Assembly: GCA_028727105.1 (NCBI GenBank)
Contig: JAQYOU010000108.1
Span: 1 to 52,739 of the forward strand
Origin: a bacterium
GTDB taxonomy: Bacteria; Bacillota; Clostridia; Lachnospirales; Lachnospiraceae
Direction of reading: 5' to 3'
Length of the DNA: 52,739 nt
Positions 1-7,809 of this stretch are shown here, one piece after another (position 1 is the stretch's first letter; every line of letters starts with the position of its first letter). The notes below the pieces were generated by a model. The model was given only the letters and a program-made list of their open reading frames with translations, did no database searches and was not told the origin of the DNA. The translations under genes and the position numbers were made by a program.

Positions 1-5
1 AAGCA

Positions 6-38
6 AGAGCCTCATCGAAAGATGAGGCTCTGTTTTTT
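6..38 (+). terminator. Intrinsic terminator of a gene lying left of the window
   Basis: Perfect 11-bp stem AGAGCCTCATC/GATGAGGCTCT with a GAAA loop, followed by six T. It reads rightward, so it should end a plus-strand gene outside the window, and it faces the 3' end of the LacI-type gene. Confidence 0.85.
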
Positions 39-41
39 GAG

Positions 42-101
42 AAAAAGCATGTGCTCCCGCTCCGCACTGTCATGCAAAGTCGCGAGAGCATCATGCTTTT
101 T
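42..101 (-). repeat. 62-bp palindromic repeat family, copy 1
   Basis: Imperfect palindrome with the family core read on the minus strand (GACTTTGCAT, short loop, GTGCGGAG). Outer arms are AAAAAGCATG/CATGCTTTTT and the middle stem is TGCTCTCGC/GCGGGAGCA with one G-U type pair. It lies just 3' of the LacI-type gene and has the same orientation as that gene. Confidence 0.85.
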
Positions 102-119
102 TGAATGAGAGAATGATTC

Positions 120-1142
120 TTATAAATCCGGCAGATTTTCCCGAATGATGATGGAGTGCTCTGCGTACTGCAGCTCGTCCTCGGGAAGGATTCCGGAAGT
201 GAGATATTCGGATATGATATCAAGGGAGCGGTAGCCCTGTTTATAGGGCTGCTGGCTGATGGTAGCCAGCACCGTTCCTTTTTTGATGAGCTCGATGGTT
301 GTGGGAACTTCATCAAAGGTAATGATGCGCGGGTGAAGACCGGATTCGGTCACGGCCTTGCAGCCGCCGTAGATGCCGGCCGCTGTAAAAAAGAGCGCAT
401 TGGTCTCGGGATGCTCGGAAAGCAGCTGCTTGGTTATGGTATAGCTTTCGATCTCGTCATCATGATTTTCCACCGTACCTATGATGTGTATGTGAGGATA
501 GCTGGCTTTCAACGTCTGACGCAGCCCGCGGATGCGCTCTGTGTGGCAGAGCACACTGTCGGATCCGGTGATGATCCCCAGGGAGAGCTCGGTGGAGGCG
601 GACAGCGCAAACAGGCCGGCCGCGATGCAGCCGCCGCGGAAATAATCGCTTCCTACGTAGGCCATGCGATGTGAGCCCTCGATGTCGGTGTTGACAGTGA
701 CTACAGGGATGCCGGCTTCTTCCAGCCCATTGATGCGCTCACAGATGGCCCGGTCGTTGTAGGGCGCGAGAACCAGTCCGTTCATGCCCTCGGCAACCAG
801 TTCGTCAATGGCCTCCAGCTGTGCGTGCACGTCAAAGTCTACACGGCGGATGATGGTTGTGATGCCATAGCTTTTGAGCTCATCGGATTTCGCGTGGATC
901 CCGCCCATGACTTCGTCAAAAAACGGATTGCTCTTTCCGAAAACGATCACTCCGATCTTGTATTTTTTCTTTTGCGCGGCAAGGGCGGTTCCTGCCCGGT
1001 TGGGCTGGTAATTCAGCGCCTGCACGATATTCATGACCTTCTCGGCGGTTTTGGGATTCACGGAGCCCCGGTGGTTTAACACACGGTCCACGGTACCTCG
1101 CGAAACACCTGCCAGATCGGCAATTTCTTTCAGTGTGGTCAT
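120..1142 (-). CDS. LacI-family transcriptional regulator
   Basis: A 340-residue LacI/GalR-type repressor. Residues 3-24 form the N-terminal helix-turn-helix (IADLAGVSRGTVDRVLN), followed by the hinge motif YQPN and a periplasmic-binding-protein-like sugar domain from about residue 60 to the end. It is divergent from the xylulokinase operon with a 352-bp gap. That gap carries two CGTGCACG-centred palindromes, one beside each gene, which are the natural operators for repression of the operon and autoregulation. The inducer is not visible; a pentose or its phosphate is inferred from the neighbours. The length is normal for the family and there is no sign of damage. Confidence 0.9.
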   Translation of the reverse strand: MTTLKEIADLAGVSRGTVDRVLNHRGSVNPKTAEKVMNIVQALNYQPNRAGTALAAQKKKYKIGVIVFGKSNPFFDEVMGGIHAKSDELKSYGITTIIRRVDFDVHAQLEAIDELVAEGMNGLVLAPYNDRAICERINGLEEAGIPVVTVNTDIEGSHRMAYVGSDYFRGGCIAAGLFALSASTELSLGIITGSDSVLCHTERIRGLRQTLKASYPHIHIIGTVENHDDEIESYTITKQLLSEHPETNALFFTAAGIYGGCKAVTESGLHPRIITFDEVPTTIELIKKGTVLATISQQPYKQGYRSLDIISEYLTSGILPEDELQYAEHSIIIRENLPDL

Positions 1143-1269
1143 AGCTGTATCTCCGATCCTTCCGGGGCTGTCTGTTCTGCGACAGTTCCAAACATGAAAT
1201 GCAAGACATCCCGGTCAAATTCTATAATTACAAAAATTCTATCATGAGCCCGCTTCAAATGTCAATAAA

Positions 1270-1277
1270 CGTGCACG
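1270..1277. promoter_or_regulatory. Operator-like palindrome near the repressor gene
   Basis: CGTGCACG, the same palindromic core as the larger site at 1414-1429, lies about 130 bp upstream of the repressor start. A CpG-centred palindrome is typical of LacI-family operators, so it may serve autoregulation or DNA looping. The remainder of the 1143-1494 gap is AT-rich with the xylB promoter at its right end. Confidence 0.5.
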
Positions 1278-1370
1278 AGTAACATGCGAAACAATCACCA
1301 AAAAACACAGGCGTTTTTTGGAGTATTTGCACAAAAATCATTCCGATAACAAAAATATTGTGTGAAACTA

Positions 1371-1400
1371 TTGCAAATAATAGTGGTTGTAGGTTAGAAT
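1371..1400 (+). promoter_or_regulatory. Promoter of the xylB operon
   Basis: TTGCAA (1371-1376), an 18-bp spacer and TAGAAT (1395-1400) give a sigma-A-type promoter with a start near 1407. The operator palindrome at 1414-1429 lies directly downstream, the classic position for repressor blockage. Confidence 0.6.
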
Positions 1401-1413
1401 AGATACAACAGTA

Positions 1414-1429
1414 CCGTGCACGTGCACGG
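1414..1429. promoter_or_regulatory. Perfect 16-bp operator palindrome
   Basis: CCGTGCACGTGCACGG is a perfect palindrome immediately after the predicted transcription start of the xylB operon. It is the best candidate binding site for the divergent LacI-type repressor. Confidence 0.7.
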
Positions 1430-1494
1430 GAAAGTGGACGTATCCATGAAAAAGTAACAGAGAAGTGATTTAAAACAGTGCAGGAGGATGATTT

Positions 1495-2964
1495 ATGCTT
1501 TATATCGGAGTAGATCTTGGCACATCGGCGGTAAAGCTGCTGCTGATGGAGGGATCCGGAGAGATCAAAAAAATCGTATCAAAAGAATACCCGCTGTATT
1601 TCCCGCATCCGGGCTGGTCAGAGCAAAAGCCGGAGGATTGGTTTACACAGACCATGGAGGGCTTAAAGGAGCTTTTGGCAGAATGTGACAAGAGTCAGGT
1701 TGCAGGTATCAGCTTTGGCGGACAGATGCACGGATTGGTTGTGCTGGATGAGAATGATGAGGTCATCCGCCCCGCGATCCTTTGGAATGACGGACGCACA
1801 ACGGAAGAGTGCGACTACTTAAACAATGTGATCGGAAAGGACAAATTATCCGAGTATACCGCAAATATTTCCTTTACCGGTTTTACGGCGCCGAAGATCC
1901 TTTGGATGAAGAACAAGGAGCCGGAGAATTTTGCAAGGATCAAAAAGATCATGCTGCCGAAGGATTACATCGCGTACAAGCTGACCGGTGTGCACTGCAC
2001 GGACGTGTCTGATGCTTCCGGAATGCTGGTGTTTGACGTGAAGAACCGCTGCTGGTCAAAGGAGATGCTTGACATCTGCGGTATCAGCGAGGAGCAGATG
2101 GCGAAGATTTACGAGTCCTACGAAAGCGTTGGCTGCGTGCTTCCCGAGATCGCAGCAGAGCTTGGCATCCCGGAGACAACAAAGGTGGCAGCCGGAGCCG
2201 GCGATAATGCGGCGGCTGCAGTCGGAACCGGAACGGTTGGTGACGGACAGTGTAATATCTCTCTTGGAACCAGCGGAACCGTATTTATCTCTTCAGAGAA
2301 ATTCGGCGTGGATAAATACAATGCACTGCATGCATTTGCACATGCAGACGGACATTATCACCTGATGGGCTGTATGCTGAGCGCAGCCAGCTGCAACAAG
2401 TGGTGGATGGACGAGATCATCGGAACCACAGATTACGCGGCTGAGCAGAAGCAGATCGAAAAGCTTGGCGACAATCACGTTTATTTCCTTCCTTATCTGA
2501 TGGGCGAGCGCTCACCGCACAACGACCCCAATGCCCGGGCAACCTTCATCGGTATGACCATGGACACCACACGTGCCGACATGACCCAGGCAGTTCTTGA
2601 GGGCGTTGCATTTGCACTTCGCGATTCCTTAGAGGTTGCACGTTCTCTTGGCATTCCCATCGAGCGCACAAAGATCTGCGGCGGCGGAGCAAAGAGCCCG
2701 CTTTGGAAAAAGATCATCGCAAATGTGCTGAACATCAAGGTGGATGTGCTGGCAAACGAGGAAGGACCTTCCATGGGCGGTGCGATGCTGGCAGCAGTTG
2801 CATGCGGAGAGTATGCAAATGTTGAGGAGGCAGCTGCAAAGATCGTAAAGGTTGTGGACACTGTGGAGCCTGAGGCAGAGCTTGCTGCGAAATATGAGGA
2901 GCGTTATCAGAAGTTTAAACAGATCTATCCGGCATGCAAGCCGATCTTCGGTCTGATCCAGTAA
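1495..2964 (+). CDS. xylB: Xylulokinase (FGGY family)
   Basis: A 489-residue FGGY carbohydrate kinase of normal length that phosphorylates D-xylulose to D-xylulose 5-phosphate in the cytoplasm. The N-terminal phosphate-binding motif DLGTSAVK is at residues 7-14, the XylB signature GGQMHGLV near residue 75, the predicted catalytic aspartate in GAGDNAAAA is Asp237, and the C-terminal ATP-binding motif GGGAKSPLW lies near residue 400. The start is preceded by GGAGG. It is first in an operon with DUF4867 and a FucI-fold isomerase. No xylose isomerase (XylA) is present in the window. The family is certain and xylulose is the likely substrate, but other ketopentoses are possible. Confidence 0.88.
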   Translation: MLYIGVDLGTSAVKLLLMEGSGEIKKIVSKEYPLYFPHPGWSEQKPEDWFTQTMEGLKELLAECDKSQVAGISFGGQMHGLVVLDENDEVIRPAILWNDGRTTEECDYLNNVIGKDKLSEYTANISFTGFTAPKILWMKNKEPENFARIKKIMLPKDYIAYKLTGVHCTDVSDASGMLVFDVKNRCWSKEMLDICGISEEQMAKIYESYESVGCVLPEIAAELGIPETTKVAAGAGDNAAAAVGTGTVGDGQCNISLGTSGTVFISSEKFGVDKYNALHAFAHADGHYHLMGCMLSAASCNKWWMDEIIGTTDYAAEQKQIEKLGDNHVYFLPYLMGERSPHNDPNARATFIGMTMDTTRADMTQAVLEGVAFALRDSLEVARSLGIPIERTKICGGGAKSPLWKKIIANVLNIKVDVLANEEGPSMGGAMLAAVACGEYANVEEAAAKIVKVVDTVEPEAELAAKYEERYQKFKQIYPACKPIFGLIQ

Positions 2965-2977
2965 AGGAGGAAAACAG

Positions 2978-3598
2978 ATGAATATTCAAAAAGTAACTGA
3001 TCCGTCTTTCGGAAAGTATGGTAAAATAGTAAAGAACATTGATTTCTCAGGTCTTGTGCAGGCACTGAACGAGAAGACACCAAATCCCGAGGATGTCGTG
3101 TATGAGCCTTCGGTAGAAGCATTGGAAGCACTTCCCGTATTTGAGGAGCTGCAGACGAAGACCTACGGCGAGCTTCCGATCCAGATCGGATATTGCAACG
3201 GAAAGAACCATCTGCTCAATGCGTTAGAGTATCATCGCTCTTCAGAGATCAACGTGGGCGGAACCGATGCGATCCTTCTGGTTGGATTACAGCGTGATAT
3301 CACAGCAGATTTTACATATGACACCTCACTGGTTGAAGCATTCTTCCTGCCGAAGGGAACAGCCGTAGAGCTTTACGCAACGACCCTTCACTATGCACCC
3401 TGCAGCGTTGACGGCGCAGGCTTCCAGGTAGCAATCGTGCTCCCGAAGGGCACGAACCTTCCCCTGGATGAGAAACATGAGGGCTGGGAGGACGCACTGA
3501 TCACCGCAAAGAACAAATGGCTCATCGGACATGCCGAGGGCGGCCTGCCGGAGGGTGCTCACATCGGACTCATCGGTGAGAATATTTCTGTAGATTAA
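2978..3598 (+). CDS. DUF4867 family protein
   Basis: A 206-residue soluble protein that I recognise as DUF4867, a family often found beside sugar isomerase and kinase genes; its function is unknown. The middle has short beta-type stretches and histidines (NALEYHRSSEI, LHYAPC) reminiscent of cupin-like metal sites, with acidic and glycine residues between (NVGGTDAILLVG). The cupin comparison is only an inference. It starts 13 bp after xylB with its own AGGAGG site, so it is translated from the same message. It may be an epimerase, an anomerase or a non-catalytic partner for the pathway. There is no signal peptide or membrane segment. Confidence 0.7.
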   Translation: MNIQKVTDPSFGKYGKIVKNIDFSGLVQALNEKTPNPEDVVYEPSVEALEALPVFEELQTKTYGELPIQIGYCNGKNHLLNALEYHRSSEINVGGTDAILLVGLQRDITADFTYDTSLVEAFFLPKGTAVELYATTLHYAPCSVDGAGFQVAIVLPKGTNLPLDEKHEGWEDALITAKNKWLIGHAEGGLPEGAHIGLIGENISVD

Positions 3599-3607
3599 GG
3601 AAAATTA

Positions 3608-3669
3608 GAGAAGCAATGCAGTTCTCGCGACTTCGCATGTAAGATGCGGAGCGAGAACGCATGCTTCTC
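3608..3669 (+). repeat. 62-bp palindromic repeat family, copy 2
   Basis: Outer stem GAGAAGC/GCTTCTC, unpaired A, ATGC/GCAT, unpaired A, GTTCTCGC/GCGAGAAC, then the core GACTTCGCAT-loop-ATGCGGAG. It begins ten bases after the DUF4867 stop, inside the catabolic operon. In this copy the inner stem is GCAT/ATGC in place of the usual GCAC/GTGC, a compensatory pair change. Confidence 0.9.
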
Positions 3670-3703
3670 GGATAATAAAAGAAAATTATAGGAGGACGAA
3701 ACC

Positions 3704-5188
3704 ATGAACAACATTCCCAAAGCAAAAGTAGGTATTGTCGCAGTCAGCCGTGACTGCTTCCCGGAGTCATTATCCGTGAACCGCAGAAAGGCCCTGGTGG
3801 CAGCATACGAGGGCAAGTATGACAAGGACGACATTTATGAGTGCCCGATCTGTATCGTAGAGAGCGAGATCCATATGGTACAGGCTCTTGAGGATATCAA
3901 GAAAGCCGGCTGTAACGCACTTTGCGTATATCTTGGAAACTTCGGACCCGAGATCTCAGAGACCCTGCTTGCAAAGCACTTTGATGGACCGAAGATGTTC
4001 GTAGCAGCAGCAGAGGAGTCACAGAACAATCTGTGCCAGGGCCGTGGTGATGCATACTGCGGTATGTTAAACGCAAGCTACAACTTAAAGCTGCGCAACG
4101 TAGGCGCTTATATCCCTGAGTATCCGGTTGGTGATGCAGACGATATCGCTGATATGATCCATGGCTTCCTGCCCATCGCAAGAGCGATCATTGGACTGTC
4201 AGACTTAAAGATCATCTCCTTCGGACCCAGACCGTTAAACTTCCTTGCATGTAACGCTCCTATCAAGCAGCTGTACAACCTGGGTGTAGAAATCGAGGAG
4301 AACTCTGAGCTGGATCTGTTTGAGGCATTCAATAAGCATGCAAACGACCCCAGAATCCCTGAGGTTGTTGAAGATATGGCTAAGGAGCTGGGCAACGGAA
4401 ACAAGAAGCCTGAGATCCTTGAGAAGCTGGCTCAGTACGAGCTGACCTTACTTGACTGGGTAGAGGCACACAAGGGCTATCGTAAATATGTAGCTATCGC
4501 AGGAAAGTGCTGGCCCGCATTCCAGACACAGTTCGGATTTGTACCCTGCTACGTAAACAGCCGTCTGACCGGAAGAGGAATCCCGGTATCCTGCGAGGTA
4601 GATATCTACGGATGCTTAAGCGAGTTCATCGGAACCTGCATCAGCCAGGATGCTGTAACCCTGCTTGACATCAACAACTCTGTACCGAAGGATATGTACA
4701 AAGAGTCCATCGAGGGCAAGTTTGATTACAAGCACACCGATACCTTCATGGGCTTCCACTGCGGAAATACTTGCTCAAGCAAGCTGTCAAGCTGCGAGAT
4801 GAAGTATCAGATGATCATGGCAAGAAGCCTTCCGGTAGAGGTTACAAACGGAACCTTAGAGGGAGACATCGCTCCTGGAGATATCACCTTCTTCCGTCTG
4901 CAGTCTACCGCTGATTGCAAGCTGCGCGCTTATGTGGCACAAGGCGAGGTACTTCCGGTAGCAACCAGATCCTTCGGATCCATTGGTGTATTTGCCATCA
5001 AGGAGATGGGCCGTTTCTACCGTCACGTATTGATCGAGAAGAACTATCCTCATCACGGAGCAGTTGCTTTCGGACATTACGGAAAGGAATTATTCGAGGT
5101 ATTTAAGTATGTAGGAGTTCCGGTAGAGGATCTCAATTACAACCAGCCCGCATCCCTTCCTTATCCGACCGAGAATCCGTTTGCATAA
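3704..5188 (+). CDS. Sugar isomerase of the L-fucose/L-arabinose isomerase superfamily
   Basis: A 494-residue aldose-ketose isomerase of the FucI/AraA superfamily. By comparison with FucI the metal ligands are Glu298 (CEVDIYG), Asp322 (LLDINN) and His458 (FGHYG), all present, so the enzyme should be active. It should convert an aldose to the ketose used by the neighbouring xylulokinase, but the substrate cannot be read from sequence. D-xylose would be unusual for this fold, while pentoses such as D-arabinose or L-arabinose are known for it. A strong AGGAGG precedes the start. Codon use is strongly biased to GAG, AAG, ATC and GCA, which suggests high expression. It is third in the operon after a palindromic repeat. 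Confidence 0.8.
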   Translation: MNNIPKAKVGIVAVSRDCFPESLSVNRRKALVAAYEGKYDKDDIYECPICIVESEIHMVQALEDIKKAGCNALCVYLGNFGPEISETLLAKHFDGPKMFVAAAEESQNNLCQGRGDAYCGMLNASYNLKLRNVGAYIPEYPVGDADDIADMIHGFLPIARAIIGLSDLKIISFGPRPLNFLACNAPIKQLYNLGVEIEENSELDLFEAFNKHANDPRIPEVVEDMAKELGNGNKKPEILEKLAQYELTLLDWVEAHKGYRKYVAIAGKCWPAFQTQFGFVPCYVNSRLTGRGIPVSCEVDIYGCLSEFIGTCISQDAVTLLDINNSVPKDMYKESIEGKFDYKHTDTFMGFHCGNTCSSKLSSCEMKYQMIMARSLPVEVTNGTLEGDIAPGDITFFRLQSTADCKLRAYVAQGEVLPVATRSFGSIGVFAIKEMGRFYRHVLIEKNYPHHGAVAFGHYGKELFEVFKYVGVPVEDLNYNQPASLPYPTENPFA

Positions 5189-5237
5189 AATATTAAGACA
5201 TGATATGATTTGTCCGTGAGCGGACAGACAGATAGAC

Positions 5238-5283
5238 AAATCAGAGTACGCCTGTGGGTTCCACAGGTGTATTCTGATTTTAG
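5238..5283 (+). terminator. Long hairpin after the isomerase gene
   Basis: AAATCAGA...TCTGATTT arms enclose CCTGTGG/CCACAGG, giving a long stem. It ends in TTTTA, so it is a weak terminator that may allow read-through into the sensor operon. A second small hairpin GTCCG-TGAG-CGGAC lies at 5211-5224. Confidence 0.6.
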
Positions 5284-5292
5284 AGAGGTATT

Positions 5293-6327
5293 ATGAAGAA
5301 GAAAAAGATGACTATTTTTTTGCTGGTGGCAATATTTATTCTGATCCCGACAGCATTGACGGTATTTGGCTATCGGATCTATGTTGGCGCCAGCAAAGAG
5401 ATAGAGCAGCCGGTCATCTATGACAGGCATTATGTGATGATCACAGGAGATAAGGACGGCGGTTTGTGGGATTCCGTGTATGAAAGCGCGCGGGAGGAAG
5501 GCGAACAGAGAGGGATCTGCGTGGAGCGCTTTGGAAGCGGGTTGCCGGTGAAATATGACAGAGACCAGCTGATCAAGATGGCGGTGCAGGCATCGGTGGA
5601 CGGCATCATCCTTGCGGGGGATGAAAGCGAGGAGACTATTTCCGGTATCAACCGTGCAGTGGATTCCGGCATCCCGGTCGTTACGGTGTTTAACGATTGC
5701 AGCGGCAGCAGGAGACAGTGCTTTGTGGGCAGCAACTATTATCATGTGGGCGAGGAATACGGCAGACAGATTCGGCGCATTCTTCAGGTGAACCCGAAAT
5801 CCTATACCCAGAAGATCCTTGTTCTGATGGAGGAAAATCCAAAGGATGCCAGCAGTAATCTGATCCTTTTGGGAATCCGGGAGTCTCTGGAGCAACAGCT
5901 GGGGGTGACCCGTGCCATCAGCATAGAGACCGCCCAGGTGGATAACTCCGGAAGCTTCAGTGCGGAAGAATATATCCGGGATCTTTTCCTGAACGAAGAG
6001 GAGGTTCCGGACATTTTGATCTGCCTCAGCGAGGTTTATACGCAGTGTGCCTATCAGGCAGCGGTGGATTATAATAAAGTAGGAGACGTGCAGATTTTAG
6101 GGTATTATTGCTCGGATCAGCTGTTGGATGCCCTTTCCAAGGATATTGTAAAAGCAACCATCACACCGGATACGGATAAGATGGGAAGGCTGTGCGTGAA
6201 GGCGCTGGAGGAATATCAGCAGACCGGCTACACCAACGGATACGAGACCGTGGATCTGAAGCTTGTCACCTCGGGTGACGCGAGAAAGCTTCTGGTGGAG
6301 CAACAGAAAGAAGAAGAGGAAAAGTGA
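5293..6327 (+). CDS. Membrane-anchored sugar-binding sensor protein (XylFII-like)
   Basis: A 344-residue periplasmic-binding-protein-fold protein. Residues 6-26 form a single N-terminal hydrophobic segment with no lipobox cysteine, so it is tethered as a membrane protein and not as a lipoprotein. The remainder is a type I sugar-binding domain. It directly precedes a LytS/YesM histidine kinase and a YesN regulator, with its stop codon overlapping the kinase start. This is the layout of the XylFII-LytS-YesN system known from clostridia, where XylFII binds xylose outside the cell and activates the kinase through complex formation. A sensor role is therefore more likely than transport. The ligand is inferred to be a pentose. 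Confidence 0.8.
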   Translation: MKKKKMTIFLLVAIFILIPTALTVFGYRIYVGASKEIEQPVIYDRHYVMITGDKDGGLWDSVYESAREEGEQRGICVERFGSGLPVKYDRDQLIKMAVQASVDGIILAGDESEETISGINRAVDSGIPVVTVFNDCSGSRRQCFVGSNYYHVGEEYGRQIRRILQVNPKSYTQKILVLMEENPKDASSNLILLGIRESLEQQLGVTRAISIETAQVDNSGSFSAEEYIRDLFLNEEEVPDILICLSEVYTQCAYQAAVDYNKVGDVQILGYYCSDQLLDALSKDIVKATITPDTDKMGRLCVKALEEYQQTGYTNGYETVDLKLVTSGDARKLLVEQQKEEEEK

Positions 6328-7808
6328 TGAAGAAATGGATGCACATGACGCTTCAGCAAAAGCTGATCACACTGTTTTGCCTGACTTCAGCGGTGATCCT
6401 TACCGTGAACCTCTTTACCTATTCCATGCTCAGTCAGATGATGGGACGTGTGGAGTCTGTCTATACAAGTAATGTGAATCTGAATGATCTGTCAAACGGT
6501 CTGGAGGAGCTTCAGGCGGCGATGTCTGCCTATTTAAGTACAAAAAGCTCGGATGCGATGGAGCAGTATTACCGCAGCGAGCAGGAGTACCGCAACCTGA
6601 TCGATACATTAAACCGAAAAGCCACGGATAACGAGATCCTGCTGACGGAGAAAAATATTTACAGTCTGTCCCAAAGCTATCTGGAGCTGACGGGGGAGAT
6701 CATTCAGGCGAAGCGCGGGAGAAATGTGGAAAAATATGCCTCCCTCTATGACGAGGCAAGTGAATTGTATGATGAGGTGAATACCTTTATCTATAGCTTA
6801 AATAACGATCAGTTCCGGAACAATTCCGAGACCTATCGTGCCCTGGCAGAGTCCATGCGCTATATGGAGATGATCACCATCGCGGTTTTGTTATTGGTGC
6901 TGCTGGGAAACGCAAGTTTGATCGTCATGAGTACAAAAATGATCACGGAGCCCTTAAAGCTTCTGGCAGCAACGGCAAATGAAGTGGCACAGGGTAATTT
7001 TGAGGTGCAGCAGCTGCCGGTAGAGCAGATGGATGAGGTGGGCATCGTGACGAGAGCCTTCAATCAGATGGTCACAAGCATCCGCACCTATATCGAACAG
7101 CTGCGGGAGACGATGGAGCGCGAAAATCAGCTCAAGGAGCGGGAATTTTTGATGCAGAATCACCTGAAGGATGCGCAGCTGAAATATCTGCAGGCGCAGA
7201 TTAACCCGCATTTTCTGTTCAATACCTTAAACGCCGGTGCGCAGCTGGCCATGATGGAGGATGCGGAAAAAACGCAGCAGTTTCTCTTAAATGTCTCGGA
7301 GTTTTTCCGTTACAATGTAAGAAAGGATGACACGCCGGTGACGCTGGGAGAGGAGATCCGGCTGGTGGACAACTATGTCTACATATTAAATGTAAGGTTT
7401 TCGGGGGAGATCCTGTTTGAAAAGGATGTGGATGAATCCCTGTATCACATTCCGGTGCCGGGCATGATCCTTCAGCCCCTCGTGGAGAATGCCGTCAATT
7501 ACGGTATACGTAATATTGATTGGAAGGGGCGCATCGAGCTGACCGTTTGCAAAAAGAATGATCGCATCAGTATCAGTGTCTGGGACAACGGTGCGGGTAT
7601 GACAAAGGAGCGCATCGAACAAGTGCTTTCCGGTGAGCTTCCGGAGGAGACGTCCGCTTCTGACTCCAACGGTGTAGGTGTGCGCAATGTGATCGAGCGG
7701 CTTAAGCTGTTTTTTGATGACCAGGCACAGATGGATATATACAGTGAAGGATTAAATATGGGAACGGAGTTCGTGATCACGATCCCGTTTACCGGGGAGG
7801 AGGAATGA
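6327..7808 (+). CDS. Sensor histidine kinase, LytS/YesM type
   Basis: A 493-residue membrane kinase. It has TM1 near residues 12-33, an extracytoplasmic coiled segment of about 150 residues, TM2 near 183-205, a HAMP linker, the phospho-acceptor motif QINPHFLFNTLNAG and an ATP-binding domain with PLVENAVNYG (N box) and DNGAGM (G1). All catalytic motifs look intact. ATG 6327 is preferred over GTG 6324 because a GAGGA site is well spaced for it. Translation is coupled to the upstream sugar-binding sensor and to the downstream response regulator (one base apart). It is predicted to phosphorylate that regulator when the anchored binding protein is loaded with sugar. Confidence 0.9.
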   Translation: MKKWMHMTLQQKLITLFCLTSAVILTVNLFTYSMLSQMMGRVESVYTSNVNLNDLSNGLEELQAAMSAYLSTKSSDAMEQYYRSEQEYRNLIDTLNRKATDNEILLTEKNIYSLSQSYLELTGEIIQAKRGRNVEKYASLYDEASELYDEVNTFIYSLNNDQFRNNSETYRALAESMRYMEMITIAVLLLVLLGNASLIVMSTKMITEPLKLLAATANEVAQGNFEVQQLPVEQMDEVGIVTRAFNQMVTSIRTYIEQLRETMERENQLKEREFLMQNHLKDAQLKYLQAQINPHFLFNTLNAGAQLAMMEDAEKTQQFLLNVSEFFRYNVRKDDTPVTLGEEIRLVDNYVYILNVRFSGEILFEKDVDESLYHIPVPGMILQPLVENAVNYGIRNIDWKGRIELTVCKKNDRISISVWDNGAGMTKERIEQVLSGELPEETSASDSNGVGVRNVIERLKLFFDDQAQMDIYSEGLNMGTEFVITIPFTGEEE

Positions 7809-7809
7809 C

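Noticed and set aside
42..101. Reading the 62-bp palindromes as ordinary terminators
   Set aside because: Most lack a following T run, occur inside operons or upstream of genes in either orientation, and share a conserved core that terminators do not need.
1143..1494. Riboswitch in the xylB leader
   Set aside because: I see a promoter and operator palindromes but no recognisable riboswitch core, and the transcribed leader is short.
5161..5895. 244-codon minus-strand frame over the isomerase end and the sensor gene
   Set aside because: It overlaps two well-supported plus-strand genes and shows no family resemblance or ribosome-binding site.
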